From UBA1738 sp964388835 (lineage in GTDB: Bacteria; Bacillota; Clostridia; UBA1381): DNA of 64,000 nucleotides. The stretch spans positions 4,405 through 68,404 of the forward strand of contig CAYMBZ010000003.1 of the NCBI GenBank assembly GCA_964388835.1. The letters run 5' to 3'. The notes under the pieces are model-generated. The model saw nothing but the letters and a program-made list of their open reading frames with translations. It searched no databases and had not been told where the DNA came from. Every line of letters begins with the position of its first letter. The first letter of the stretch is position 1. Below are positions 17,023-26,861 of this stretch, piece by piece. A program made the translations under genes and the position numbers.

Positions 17023-19557
17023 ATGATTAAAAAAATATGCTCGGTAGTTCTGTGTGGACTGTTTGCATTAAATGTTACCGTTTTTGCGACACCAACCGCC
17101 GTTGTAACAAAGGATGAGATTTACTTAACATCTCAATATTCCGGCGGAGAATCGGGAAAAATGTACAGTGTTGACCTGTATGATTCCACATACAATGCTG
17201 AGAATCCGCTACCGTCATTGGTTTTCAGAAACCAGGAAATAAGCGGTCCCTCCGGGTGGTGGGGCATGACTATTCCAATGAAAAATAAAGAGGCGGGCGT
17301 TTACCGCTTGGCATCGGGAGAAGAGAGCGGTACGGTTTATACCGAAAACATTCTTTACGATAAATTTGACGGAAAGAAGACCTACAACGGTATAAGTGCA
17401 AATACCGACGGTTCTTTAAACTTTGACGCGGGTGCGTATTTGCAGGCGGATTTTGCGGACTTGGTTTCGGATAATCTGGTGAAGGTAAGTTTTGATATTC
17501 AGCTGACAGAAAACAGTAACTTTTATATGAGACTTAACAATGTACAAGATGCTGTTTGGAACGACAAAACGCAAATATTCGATACGCTTTACTTCAATTC
17601 AAACGGAAAGGCATACCTTTTTACAAATGAAAACAACTGGTCGGGGGCGGACGAGTACAAAAGCTGGTATGCGGGCAGAGAATACCATGTTGAGCTATGG
17701 GTTGATATGCTGAGAAAGAGCATAGCCGGATATGTGGATAATACCGCTATAGGTAAAATGCCGCTGGCGGACGGACTTAACAAGTTGGGCGGACTAAAAA
17801 TGACGTGCTCTTCGGGAAGCGCAAAAGTGAGCAATTTTGAAATGTGCGAATTTCCTGAGTACGGCACAGATGTCAGCCTCGGAAATCATGCTCCCGATTA
17901 TGCCGAACAGCCGATTTATGCGGCGGTTAAGGTAGGAGATGATATCGGAAACATAATCTTCGGTGCGGAGAATGTGGATTTGGATATTTCTTTGCTTAAT
18001 CGTGAGAACAAGGCGAGAAATTATACCGTTAAATATAATTTCTATGATGCCGACAGCGGTGTGCTTATCGGAAGTGACAGCGAAGATGTAAGTTTTTTGG
18101 GAAACGAAAAGCTGGTATTGAATAAAAAATTCGATTTTACAGATTTTAAGAAACAGTACGGATTTTTCAAACTGGTAATGAGCTTTTCGGAAAATTCCTA
18201 TGAGATTTCGGATTTTAATTCCTCGGAATTCAGATTTTCCGTTGCAAGAAAATCCTCCGAGCTTAATAAGAAAATGGGAATTCATACTCAGTTTGGACAC
18301 GGATATTCCGGACAATACGAGAATATTACCCTTGCGAAAAACGCGGGATTTTATTCAATAAGAGACTATGTTGCGGATAGCCAGTACAGCGCGGCTAACG
18401 GATGGGTACTTCCCGAACGCTATACGATTTGGCACAATTATGCAAAAGCCGCAGACATGAATGAGATTCTGCATGTGTATTATTCCGCAAACGGATTGGT
18501 TCCGACATCGGATGCGGAAATCCAAAAATTTGCGGAGTATGCTGGCAAGCTTGCCGCAAATACCGATGCGGAATACATTGAGTTGTTTAACGAGCTTAAT
18601 CTTGCGGGTGATAGCATGACAACCGCAGATTACGCAAAGGTTCTTATGGCAACCGCCGAGAAAATTCATCCGGTAAAAAAGACAATGGCGATGGTAACCG
18701 CAAGAGCGGGAGCTCAGGCACAGGAATGGATTAAAGGTGTGCTTGATGCGATTGTTGAGGCGGGAGGACAGCCTGTTGATTATATCGATTCAGTATCGGT
18801 TCATCCGTATAAGCTCTATAACCTGTCACCGGAGACCGGCAAGATACCGGATAAGGGAGAAAACGACGGTACATTGCATGAGCAGGTTGCGGATGTACGT
18901 GCGCTTATGAATCGATACGGTCTGGAAGAGTGTCCGATTTTCGCTTCGGAAATAGGCTGGACATCAACGCCTGTTTGGTCAGGCTGGGCACAGGTGGACG
19001 ACAGAGTTACCGAATACGAGCAGGCGGAGTATACTATTCGAGCCTCGGTTCTTCTGCATGAGGATTTGGAATGTATGTATTGGCATACGATGAATGATAA
19101 GCTGGGTGCGGATGTTTATGAAGAGCATTTCGGAATCGTGGATAAAAGAGCGGCAGTGGAAATTCCTTTTGAAGCAAAACCGGCATTTATCGCATTGGCG
19201 CAGTTCAATTCCCTTTTGGCAAATGCAAAGAGAACTTCCGAAACGGAAAACAACGGCTGTTATGATGCGGTGTTTAATAAGAACGGAAAAACCGTTCATG
19301 TGCTTTGGACAGACAGTGGAAATAAACCATATGAGTTTAATGCCGTATCAAAGGTTTTGAAACTTTATGACATGTACGGAAACGAAAGCATTGTAACCTC
19401 GGAGGACGGAAAATATAACATGCAGCTTTCAACATCGCCGATATATGCGGAGATACTTGACGGTTATGTTGAGTTTACCGTTGAAAATGCAAACATGTGC
19501 TTTGGACAGACAGTGGAAATAAACCATATGAGTTTAATGCCGTATCAAAGGTTTTGA
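17023..19557 (+). CDS. Secreted clan GH-A-like hydrolase, C-terminus lost by frameshift
   Basis: 844 aa as encoded. Signal peptide to about residue 22, an N-terminal Ig-like part, a LamG-like domain (about 110-285), an Ig-like linker and a TIM-barrel region (about 415-750). Candidate catalytic residues are Glu524 in LFNELNLAG and Glu643 in FASEIGWTS. The frame is broken by an exact 197-bp tandem duplication, so the protein ends with an unrelated MCFGQ...MPYQRF tail. Without one repeat unit the gene would run to 19952 and encode 910 aa, with the C-terminal beta module. It starts 5 bp after the previous gene. The enzyme may still be active but lacks its last domain. GH family uncertain (GH39-like). 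Confidence 0.75.
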   Translation: MIKKICSVVLCGLFALNVTVFATPTAVVTKDEIYLTSQYSGGESGKMYSVDLYDSTYNAENPLPSLVFRNQEISGPSGWWGMTIPMKNKEAGVYRLASGEESGTVYTENILYDKFDGKKTYNGISANTDGSLNFDAGAYLQADFADLVSDNLVKVSFDIQLTENSNFYMRLNNVQDAVWNDKTQIFDTLYFNSNGKAYLFTNENNWSGADEYKSWYAGREYHVELWVDMLRKSIAGYVDNTAIGKMPLADGLNKLGGLKMTCSSGSAKVSNFEMCEFPEYGTDVSLGNHAPDYAEQPIYAAVKVGDDIGNIIFGAENVDLDISLLNRENKARNYTVKYNFYDADSGVLIGSDSEDVSFLGNEKLVLNKKFDFTDFKKQYGFFKLVMSFSENSYEISDFNSSEFRFSVARKSSELNKKMGIHTQFGHGYSGQYENITLAKNAGFYSIRDYVADSQYSAANGWVLPERYTIWHNYAKAADMNEILHVYYSANGLVPTSDAEIQKFAEYAGKLAANTDAEYIELFNELNLAGDSMTTADYAKVLMATAEKIHPVKKTMAMVTARAGAQAQEWIKGVLDAIVEAGGQPVDYIDSVSVHPYKLYNLSPETGKIPDKGENDGTLHEQVADVRALMNRYGLEECPIFASEIGWTSTPVWSGWAQVDDRVTEYEQAEYTIRASVLLHEDLECMYWHTMNDKLGADVYEEHFGIVDKRAAVEIPFEAKPAFIALAQFNSLLANAKRTSETENNGCYDAVFNKNGKTVHVLWTDSGNKPYEFNAVSKVLKLYDMYGNESIVTSEDGKYNMQLSTSPIYAEILDGYVEFTVENANMCFGQTVEINHMSLMPYQRF

Positions 19558-19690
19558 AACTTTATGACATGTACGGAAACGAAAGCATTGTAACCTCGGA
19601 GGACGGAAAATATAACATGCAGCTTTCAACATCGCCGATATATGCGGAGATACTTGACGGTTATGTTGAGTTTACCGTTGAAAATGCAAA
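19297..19690 (+). repeat. Exact 197-bp tandem duplication
   Basis: Positions 19297-19493 and 19494-19690 are identical by eye over 197 bp. Since 197 is not a multiple of three, the hydrolase gene is shifted out of frame. The identity implies a very recent event or an assembly artefact; the junction shows almost no microhomology. Confidence 0.95.
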
Positions 19691-19952
19691 CGGAGATGCG
19701 GAGGTTAAGGTCGGTACGGACAGCGTTCGTGCAAGGCTTATTTCCAACAAAACATTTGATACCAAGCGCTACATAATTGTGGCGGCATACAAGGATAAGC
19801 AATTGCTCGGTGTTGATATTAAACCGGTTGACGGAACGGCTTTGACAAATATGACAGAGCTGATATCGACACAGGGTGCGGATACGGTAAAGGCATTCTT
19901 GATGACGGAAAGCTTTGAGCCGGAACTTACAAGCACCGCGAACAGCAAATAG
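19497..19952 (+). pseudogene. Detached C-terminal end of the preceding hydrolase
   Basis: This frame continues the hydrolase after the duplication. It repeats the barrel end (LWTDSGNKPYEFNAVSKV) and then carries the C-terminal beta module (from NGDAEVKVGTDSVRARL to VKAFLMTESFEPEL). It has a GTG at 19497 but no ribosome binding site or signal peptide, so it is unlikely to be made as a separate secreted protein. Confidence 0.8.
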
Positions 19953-19967
19953 AATGGAGTGACAATA

Positions 19968-21602
19968 TTGAGAAAAATAATTTCTTTGGCAATCGCCGCA
20001 AGTACATTTTTAACTACTGCGGCAATGGCGGATGTTACGGATTTGGGAGGTCTTAAGGGAAATATAAATGAAGAGACTACCTTTCCGAATACCGCAATGA
20101 ATGTTGAGGTATATGCGCCGGGTAAGGGATACGCCGATTTAAAAACGGCATCTGCGGCGGAGTATAAGGATATTCTGATTTTCCGAAAGGTTGTAAATAC
20201 CGATGCGGACGGAGTATTGGACGTTAATTTTGAGGTAGGCTCAAGCAATCCTGCGTCCGGAATATATTCGGTGTACATTGCCGGCGCCGACTATAAAAAG
20301 GAGGACCGCGTTCTTCTTACAGATGAAACCACGGCGGCTCCTATTATAGCTCAGATAAACAGCGCTATGGCGGGAGAAGCTCAAAACGCAATAAATACAA
20401 TCGCTGGTCTGATAGAGACCGCGCCTTTTGATTTGTACATCAGCGCGGATTCATATTTGACGCAGGACGTATATCCGATTGCGGCGGGGCTTGCGTATAA
20501 CTACATGAAAACAAACAACATTACACTTACAAGTGCAAACTGCGGAACGATTATGAACAAGGCGGTATGCGTTGCGGCGCTGCAGAAAAATCTTGTAAGC
20601 AATGTGATTGCAGATGAAAAGGGCTTTAACCTTTCACAAAGCGAAATTGCGCCATACTACAAAAAGTATTACGTAACTGAGGAGACCGGCAAAAAAATGG
20701 CGGCAAGACTCGGCGGTAAGGCTTATGCGACACTCGGCGATTTTGATAATGCATTGACCGAGGCATTTGTATTGTCCGTTTTGGAAAACCCGGACGGTTC
20801 GGATAACACAAAGGAACTGCTCAATGCGTTCTATGCGAAGATAGGAATTACTCAAAACGGAACAGCGGCGCAGTATGCAGGAGTATCAAACAAGAGCTAT
20901 ACGGATTTTGCGGCGTTAAAAGCGGCTTATGTTGCACTTGCGGGACAAACACAGTACACACCGCAAGGCGGCGGTGGCGGCGGTGGAGTAGGCGGCTCCG
21001 GTTCTTCGCTTAATGCGGGATTTACTGTTCCGTCTCAGCCGACACAATATCCTATCACAATTTTTGATGATTTGGATTCTGTTTCATGGGCAGAGGAGGC
21101 AATCGTTTACTTGGCGGAAAATCTTATCGTAAGCGGTAAGGGTGATATGAAGTTCTGCCCGAACGACGAGATTACACGTGAGGAATTTGTTAAGATTTTG
21201 GTAGGTGCGCTTAAAGTTGCACCGGAAGAAGAAAAGGAAATCACTTTCTCCGATGTAAGTGCAGATGCATGGTATTACGATGCTGTTAAAAAGGCATATT
21301 CTGCCGGAATTGTAAGCGGAAAGAGCATTGAACTTTTCGGAACCGGCGAACGCATAACACGCCAGGAGATGGCGGCTATGGTAATGAACGGAGCGAAATA
21401 TTCGGGACGAAGCTTAGAGGACGCAGTAAGCGATTTCAAATTTGATGATGACGGCGAGATGGCGGATTGGGCAAAGGAAAGTGTCTACATCTTAAGAGAA
21501 GCCGGAATAATCAGCGGAGTGGACGAATATCATTTTGCGCCGATTCAAACAGCAACAAGAGCTCAGGCGGCTAAAATGATTTACGGCTTGCTTGAAGGTT
21601 AA
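19968..21602 (+). CDS. S-layer protein with three C-terminal SLH domains (locus 1)
   Basis: 544 aa from the TTG at 19968, which is 8 nt after GGAG; a GTG at 19959 overlaps that site. Signal peptide to about residue 20. An N-terminal Ig-like domain is followed by a helical middle, a Gly-rich linker (PQGGGGGGGVGGSGSS) and three SLH repeats (about 360-544), each with the F.D......A...A....I.SG and R.E pattern. SLH domains bind pyruvylated secondary wall polymers, so the protein should be fixed to the wall with its N-terminus outward. No enzyme motif is visible. Paralogue of 37650-39275. Possibly a scaffold or receptor for the co-encoded enzymes (inference). Confidence 0.85.
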   Translation: MRKIISLAIAASTFLTTAAMADVTDLGGLKGNINEETTFPNTAMNVEVYAPGKGYADLKTASAAEYKDILIFRKVVNTDADGVLDVNFEVGSSNPASGIYSVYIAGADYKKEDRVLLTDETTAAPIIAQINSAMAGEAQNAINTIAGLIETAPFDLYISADSYLTQDVYPIAAGLAYNYMKTNNITLTSANCGTIMNKAVCVAALQKNLVSNVIADEKGFNLSQSEIAPYYKKYYVTEETGKKMAARLGGKAYATLGDFDNALTEAFVLSVLENPDGSDNTKELLNAFYAKIGITQNGTAAQYAGVSNKSYTDFAALKAAYVALAGQTQYTPQGGGGGGGVGGSGSSLNAGFTVPSQPTQYPITIFDDLDSVSWAEEAIVYLAENLIVSGKGDMKFCPNDEITREEFVKILVGALKVAPEEEKEITFSDVSADAWYYDAVKKAYSAGIVSGKSIELFGTGERITRQEMAAMVMNGAKYSGRSLEDAVSDFKFDDDGEMADWAKESVYILREAGIISGVDEYHFAPIQTATRAQAAKMIYGLLEG

Positions 21603-21614
21603 GAGAGGGATAAT

Positions 21615-24185
21615 ATGGTGAAACGTTCATTTTTATTCATGTTGCTTATTGCAATGTGTATGTTTTCAGTATCGGCGGGGGCTAAGGAAAACGTTTCTGC
21701 CGAAAGTGAAATTGAATTGCTTCAGGTATTGGATATTGTCGGCAGTGATTTTGCCGACAATGCCGATGAGCCTATTACAAGAGAAGAATTTGCCGTATAT
21801 GCGGCAAAGCTTAACCGGTACACGCCTGAGGCAAATGCTGTAAGATATTTTAATGATGTTTCCGCAAGCAGTGAGCTTGCGGGGTATGCGGGACAGCTCT
21901 TGGAGGGCGGAATAATTACTCAGCCCGCAGACGGTATGTTCCGCGCGGCAAGCGTTATTAAATATAACGAGGCATGCTGTATGCTGGTTTCAAGCATGGG
22001 TTATGCAAAACATGCCGCTCTTATAGGAGGATATCCGTCAGGCTATGCAAATATCGCACATGACCTTGATATTAGAATGGGTGGCGGAAATGCGGAAATG
22101 ACAAGAGCAGACGCGGCACGCATGATATACGATGCGCTTAAGGCGTATGTTTACAATGCGGCTTACGGCGGCAAGGAGGGCACAATGTCATTCAAACAGG
22201 GAAATAAAACCCTGATTGAAAAGAATTTCGGTATTGCATATGCCGAGGGAAAACTGATGGGAACACCCTACGGTAACAGCGAAAGTTCCGAATTTGTGGG
22301 AAATGACCGCGTGGTTATATCGGGAAAGAACTATGTTATAAAAGGTGATGTCAGCGGATTGGATTTGTTGGGACATAACGTTACATATTTCTATGATACC
22401 GACAGTGAGGAAATTCTTCATATAGCAATTGAAAAGCAAAAGAAGGATGACCTTGTTATCAATATAGCCGATATCCAAAGAATAAGCGGTACATCGGTGA
22501 GCTATAACAAAAACGGCAGTTTGAAAAATGTGAATCTGAAAACAGAGAATGTTATTTATAACGGTTTTCTGCAAGGAACACGAGTTGCCGAAAAACTTGC
22601 GGATTTAAACAAGGGTATTGTTATTTTGAGGGACACTGACAGGGATTCTCAATATGACATGATGATGGTTTACGATTACACAAATCTGACGGTCGGAGGA
22701 ACAAAACAGGATAAAACTCTTGTTTACAACAAAATTCAAGGCGGTGCAAACCTTGACCTTACCGATGTTGAGGTAATTGAGGTAACGAAGTACGGCGAGA
22801 AAATCGATTTTGCGGAAATAAACGATGGAGATTCTCTTTCGGTAATGACTGCGGACAACGGGAAAGTTATAAAAATTATCGTAAATACCGACGAGGTTAT
22901 AGGCGCATTAAATAGCTTTGACGGAGAATATGCCGTAATTGACGGTGGTGAGTACCTTGTCGAAAAAAGCTATCGAAGCAGTTTCCTCAAAAAGGTAAAA
23001 ACGGGAAGCAATGCCGCATTCGTACTTGACCCATTCGGAAATGTTGTGTATGTAAATGTAGATTCCGAAGAATGGCAGTTCGGATATATCTTAAAAAGAT
23101 ATTTTGAGGATGATGACAACTTGGGTTTAAAAATTTTGACCGAAGACGGGGAAAGAAAGATAATCAACCTTGCAGAAAGAGTCAGAATTGACGAGACAAC
23201 TTACAAGTACACAGCTGATTTTGAAGAACAGCTGACCGGACTTAGCGAGAATATCATCAGATTTCAAAAAAACCGTGACGGCAGAATAAACAAAATCGAC
23301 ACATTAAAAATCGGAAGAAATGAGGATAAGGAAAAGTCAATTGTTTCGGTTTATGAAGATACAAAAGCATGGTCCGGAATGGGTAATATAGGTAAGTATG
23401 GCTCTAAGGCGGTGTTTACCGGCAGAACAATAGGCTTCATAGTTCCTAACAGCTACAACGAGGGGGACTATGCGATAACCCTGGGTGCTCCCGATGATTT
23501 GTCAAATGACGGATTGGTGATAAAGTGCTATTATGCGGATACCGCGGATTCGGACGGATATGTGGATGCATACGTTAAAAAGTATGACAGGGAAACCGAG
23601 AAAAAGACAATCACTATGATGTACAGTGGCAAGAGCATGGGGCTTGACGATGACGGCGATCCGGTGTATATTGTAAAGGGTTACTCTGCGGGAAAGGAAG
23701 TTGAACAGGAGATTTCCACAGAGATTGGTGCCGAAAGTTTATCTGCACTTTCAAGTCTTAAAAAGGGAGATATGGTTGTACTTACCGTATATGCGCAGAG
23801 TCTTAAATTCTGCACTGTTGAGAAGATTTTTGATGCTGAAACCGGTACGCCATGCAATTTTAAGGCGATTACCGCAGAACATATTTGGTACAGCGGAACA
23901 ACCGAGGAGGCATACTATGCATCAACAAACCAAATTGTGTACGGAGAGATATTCGACAGACACGGAAATGTATTTTCTATAAGAAATGACGAAAATTCCG
24001 AAGTCAATGAAAGATTTACAATTCCGTCATCCTTGACATGCGTATTCTATGACAAGGCGACAGATGAAATATACACCGGCAGTTGTGATAATATTCAGGA
24101 TTATGAAACAGCAAGAAGCAATTGTATGAAAGTGATAAAAACTTCATATTGGGGCAGTGTATCCGGTGTATATCTGTATAAATAA
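21615..24185 (+). CDS. Large cell-surface protein with N-terminal SLH domains (locus 1, copy A)
   Basis: 856 aa; signal peptide to about residue 23. SLH-type sequence covers about 30-190 (ITREEFAVYAAKLNRY; YFNDV....AGYAGQLLEGGI; MTRADAARMIYDAL). The remaining 650 residues are beta-rich and of unknown function. One segment (RDTDRDSQYDMMMV) resembles a calcium-binding Asp-rich loop; the equivalent in 39291-41990 is MDRNGAYD. No catalytic motif is recognised. It is paralogous to the next gene and to 39291-41990, and is followed by that copy after 29 bp. Wall-anchored structural or glycan-binding role inferred. Confidence 0.75.
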   Translation: MVKRSFLFMLLIAMCMFSVSAGAKENVSAESEIELLQVLDIVGSDFADNADEPITREEFAVYAAKLNRYTPEANAVRYFNDVSASSELAGYAGQLLEGGIITQPADGMFRAASVIKYNEACCMLVSSMGYAKHAALIGGYPSGYANIAHDLDIRMGGGNAEMTRADAARMIYDALKAYVYNAAYGGKEGTMSFKQGNKTLIEKNFGIAYAEGKLMGTPYGNSESSEFVGNDRVVISGKNYVIKGDVSGLDLLGHNVTYFYDTDSEEILHIAIEKQKKDDLVINIADIQRISGTSVSYNKNGSLKNVNLKTENVIYNGFLQGTRVAEKLADLNKGIVILRDTDRDSQYDMMMVYDYTNLTVGGTKQDKTLVYNKIQGGANLDLTDVEVIEVTKYGEKIDFAEINDGDSLSVMTADNGKVIKIIVNTDEVIGALNSFDGEYAVIDGGEYLVEKSYRSSFLKKVKTGSNAAFVLDPFGNVVYVNVDSEEWQFGYILKRYFEDDDNLGLKILTEDGERKIINLAERVRIDETTYKYTADFEEQLTGLSENIIRFQKNRDGRINKIDTLKIGRNEDKEKSIVSVYEDTKAWSGMGNIGKYGSKAVFTGRTIGFIVPNSYNEGDYAITLGAPDDLSNDGLVIKCYYADTADSDGYVDAYVKKYDRETEKKTITMMYSGKSMGLDDDGDPVYIVKGYSAGKEVEQEISTEIGAESLSALSSLKKGDMVVLTVYAQSLKFCTVEKIFDAETGTPCNFKAITAEHIWYSGTTEEAYYASTNQIVYGEIFDRHGNVFSIRNDENSEVNERFTIPSSLTCVFYDKATDEIYTGSCDNIQDYETARSNCMKVIKTSYWGSVSGVYLYK

Positions 24186-24214
24186 TCGAATACTGCAAAA
24201 AGGGGGTAGAGACA

Positions 24215-26782
24215 TTGATAAAAAGAATATTGACGGTAGCGTTAATACTGTTTTCCTGTGCAGGAAGAGCATTTGCCGCAGATTATTCCGAAGAAAAAAC
24301 AGCTGTCGAATTCCTAAGAGTTTTGGGAATATTCGACGAGATTGAAGAGGAAGAGTATAATAATCAAATTACGCGCGAGGATTTTGCGTACTATCTTGCA
24401 AAGGCAAACCGCATGGACGGAAGCAGTGAGTACAGATATTACAAGGATATCCAATCGGACAGCTACGCATTTGGCTATATCAGCGATTTGGCGGAAAACG
24501 GGATAATATCTGTTCCCGAGAATGAAACGTTCAGACCGCTGGAATACATAACGGTGAATGAAGCGGCAAAAATGCTGATTTCCACGTTGGGGTATGACCA
24601 ATTTGCAATGGCAAACGGCGGATGGCCAAACGGATATTGCACAACAGCCGAGGACTTGGATATTGACCTCGGAAAGGGAACTGATGTAACCTACGGCGAG
24701 GCGGCAAAAATGATATATGATTGCTTGCAGTGTCCGGTTGCGAAAATCAACGGAGGAAAGCACAACCTGCTTACTTATGTAAGGGGAGATGAAACTTTTC
24801 TTGAACGTATGTACGATATCAAAGTGGGCGAGGGGGTTGTAACCGATACCTCATACGGAAGTATCATAAATGATGTACCTTGTGAAAAAGGCAGAATTAT
24901 TATCTCGGGTGCTGTGTATTCGTTGGACGAAAATGTGGATGTAAAGCAGTTTTTGGGAGTTAATTCAAAATATTTTTACAACGCGGACGGTGAGGACGAA
25001 AGCATAATTTTCATATGTAACAAAAAACAAAAGGTTACGGATAAGGTTATAAATATTCGCGATTTTGTGAAATACGCAAATAATATGATTACTTATGAAG
25101 AAAACGGCAGAGTAAGAAGCGTAAAGCTTTCGGAACACAAGATAATTTATAATGGTGTCCCGTTGACGGCACGGGTAAATGAGACTATGAGCAAGCTTAA
25201 CAAGGGTGAAATTGTTTTGCGCAGCACAAGTGCAAACTCGGATTACGACCTTGTTATGGTGACCGACTATATGAACTTGTATGTAGGCTCAATTGACCCG
25301 GACAGCCTTTCACTTTACAGCGGACTTAATGACGGAAAGAGTGTCAATTTAAAAAATTGCGACAATCTGACTGTAATAAGAAACAACGTTGAAGCGGAAT
25401 TTAAAAATATCACTTACGGAATGTCGCTTTCGGTTGCAATATCGCAGAATAATAAGGTATGCGAAATTAATATAAACACATCGAGCGCGACGGGTATTTT
25501 GTCAAAAACAGATGACGAAGGCGTTACCGTAGACGGAAAATACTACAGAGCAGACAAGAGTTATCTCAGTGAAATTCGAAGAATGAACTGCTTGGGTCTT
25601 AAGGTTGAGTGCATTTTGGATAAATTCGGAAATGTTTGCTACATAACCGACAATTCCGAAAAATGGACACTTGCTTATTTGATTAAAACAGTGAATGATG
25701 AGGATGAAGATACCGTTAAAATTAAGGTAATCACAGAGGATAATCTGCTTACGGTTCTCGGTTTTGCAAAGAATGTCAAGATAGACGGGGCGAGAATTAA
25801 AAAGGATAATCCGGACAAAATCAATGCGGCACTTGAGCTTATGCCGCAGAAAAAGCTTTTGCAGTACAAGCTCAACAATAACGGCGAAATTGCCGAGATG
25901 GATACACTTTATGTGGGCGAGAATGAGGATGAAGAACATTCTCTGGTGCCGGGATTCAGTGAGGTCAAATCGAGATTTTACATGGCGGACGGTGTCGAAA
26001 GATATGGTCATACCGCATACTTTACATCAAACACAGTAACATTTTACATTCCGACTGACGGGGATGCAAATAAATATGTGGCAAAAAGGGGAGCACTGTC
26101 TCTCGGCGGAAACGTTATGGCAACAATCGAGTGTTACTATTCCGGAAAGGATAGGTCACATATTAATGCGGCGGTAAGAACCAGAGAGGCGGCGGCTTCG
26201 GATTCATATTCAGTAATGATGGTAAACAGCGTAACCCAAGGGCTTGACGAGGATGATGAATGTGTTTATAAGCTTGAGGGATATTCCGGAGCAACAAAAG
26301 TTACCTATGATGTAGACACATCATTTACTCAGCTTAACGGTTTAAATCGCGGTGATATGGTTGTTATCAAGAAGGATAATGTCGGAGTGGATATCTTTGA
26401 TGTTATAAAGCTGTACGATGCAAAAACAGATACGGCAACAAATTTTGAGGTAACAGACCCTATCTATATTTATGAATCAACCGGAAGTGCTAATATCGAA
26501 GTGGGAAATTATTGCAGAGGCTATAATATCCTGTTCGGATATGCGCTGAGAAAATTTGATACCGGCTTGATTGCTGTGGGAAAGGATTCGGTATCGAGCG
26601 AAGCGGACAGATTAATAATGGATAAAAGGCAGTGCGTGATTTATGATTTCGATAATGATGAAATTACAATCGGTGATTATAATGAAATTCAGGATGCAAG
26701 GACAGTGGGCGGAGATTGCTCACGAGTAATGTATTACCTGCATTGGGATGACGTACAGACGTGCTATGTATTTAACCGATGA
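24215..26782 (+). CDS. Large cell-surface protein with N-terminal SLH domains (locus 1, copy B)
   Basis: 855 aa starting at TTG (24215) after AGGGGGT. Signal peptide to about residue 22. SLH-type repeats occupy about 28-185 (ITREDFAYYLAKANRM; YYKDIQSDSYAFGYISDLA; VTYGEAAKMIYDCL). The rest is a beta-rich region colinear with 21615-24185, showing a tandem gene duplication. No enzyme motif recognised. A perfect hairpin follows 7 bp after the stop. Confidence 0.75.
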   Translation: MIKRILTVALILFSCAGRAFAADYSEEKTAVEFLRVLGIFDEIEEEEYNNQITREDFAYYLAKANRMDGSSEYRYYKDIQSDSYAFGYISDLAENGIISVPENETFRPLEYITVNEAAKMLISTLGYDQFAMANGGWPNGYCTTAEDLDIDLGKGTDVTYGEAAKMIYDCLQCPVAKINGGKHNLLTYVRGDETFLERMYDIKVGEGVVTDTSYGSIINDVPCEKGRIIISGAVYSLDENVDVKQFLGVNSKYFYNADGEDESIIFICNKKQKVTDKVINIRDFVKYANNMITYEENGRVRSVKLSEHKIIYNGVPLTARVNETMSKLNKGEIVLRSTSANSDYDLVMVTDYMNLYVGSIDPDSLSLYSGLNDGKSVNLKNCDNLTVIRNNVEAEFKNITYGMSLSVAISQNNKVCEININTSSATGILSKTDDEGVTVDGKYYRADKSYLSEIRRMNCLGLKVECILDKFGNVCYITDNSEKWTLAYLIKTVNDEDEDTVKIKVITEDNLLTVLGFAKNVKIDGARIKKDNPDKINAALELMPQKKLLQYKLNNNGEIAEMDTLYVGENEDEEHSLVPGFSEVKSRFYMADGVERYGHTAYFTSNTVTFYIPTDGDANKYVAKRGALSLGGNVMATIECYYSGKDRSHINAAVRTREAAASDSYSVMMVNSVTQGLDEDDECVYKLEGYSGATKVTYDVDTSFTQLNGLNRGDMVVIKKDNVGVDIFDVIKLYDAKTDTATNFEVTDPIYIYESTGSANIEVGNYCRGYNILFGYALRKFDTGLIAVGKDSVSSEADRLIMDKRQCVIYDFDNDEITIGDYNEIQDARTVGGDCSRVMYYLHWDDVQTCYVFNR

Positions 26783-26789
26783 AGTCTAT

Positions 26790-26818
26790 GTGCAAAACGG
26801 AGTGATTCCGTTTTGCAC
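26790..26818 (+). other. Intercistronic hairpin (12-bp perfect stem)
   Basis: GTGCAAAACGGA pairs perfectly with TCCGTTTTGCAC around a 5-nt loop. No clear U-tract follows. It separates the extracellular-protein genes from the cytoplasmic GH78-like gene. Confidence 0.6.
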
Positions 26819-26861
26819 ACTGCTTATTTAGAAAGAAAATAATAAAACGGAGAGATAAACT

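Noticed and set aside
21615..26782. Dockerin or cohesin domain (classical cellulosome)
   Set aside because: D.D.NG..D-type loops occur singly inside the large SLH proteins, not as the paired 22-residue dockerin repeats, and no cohesin-like domain series is present.
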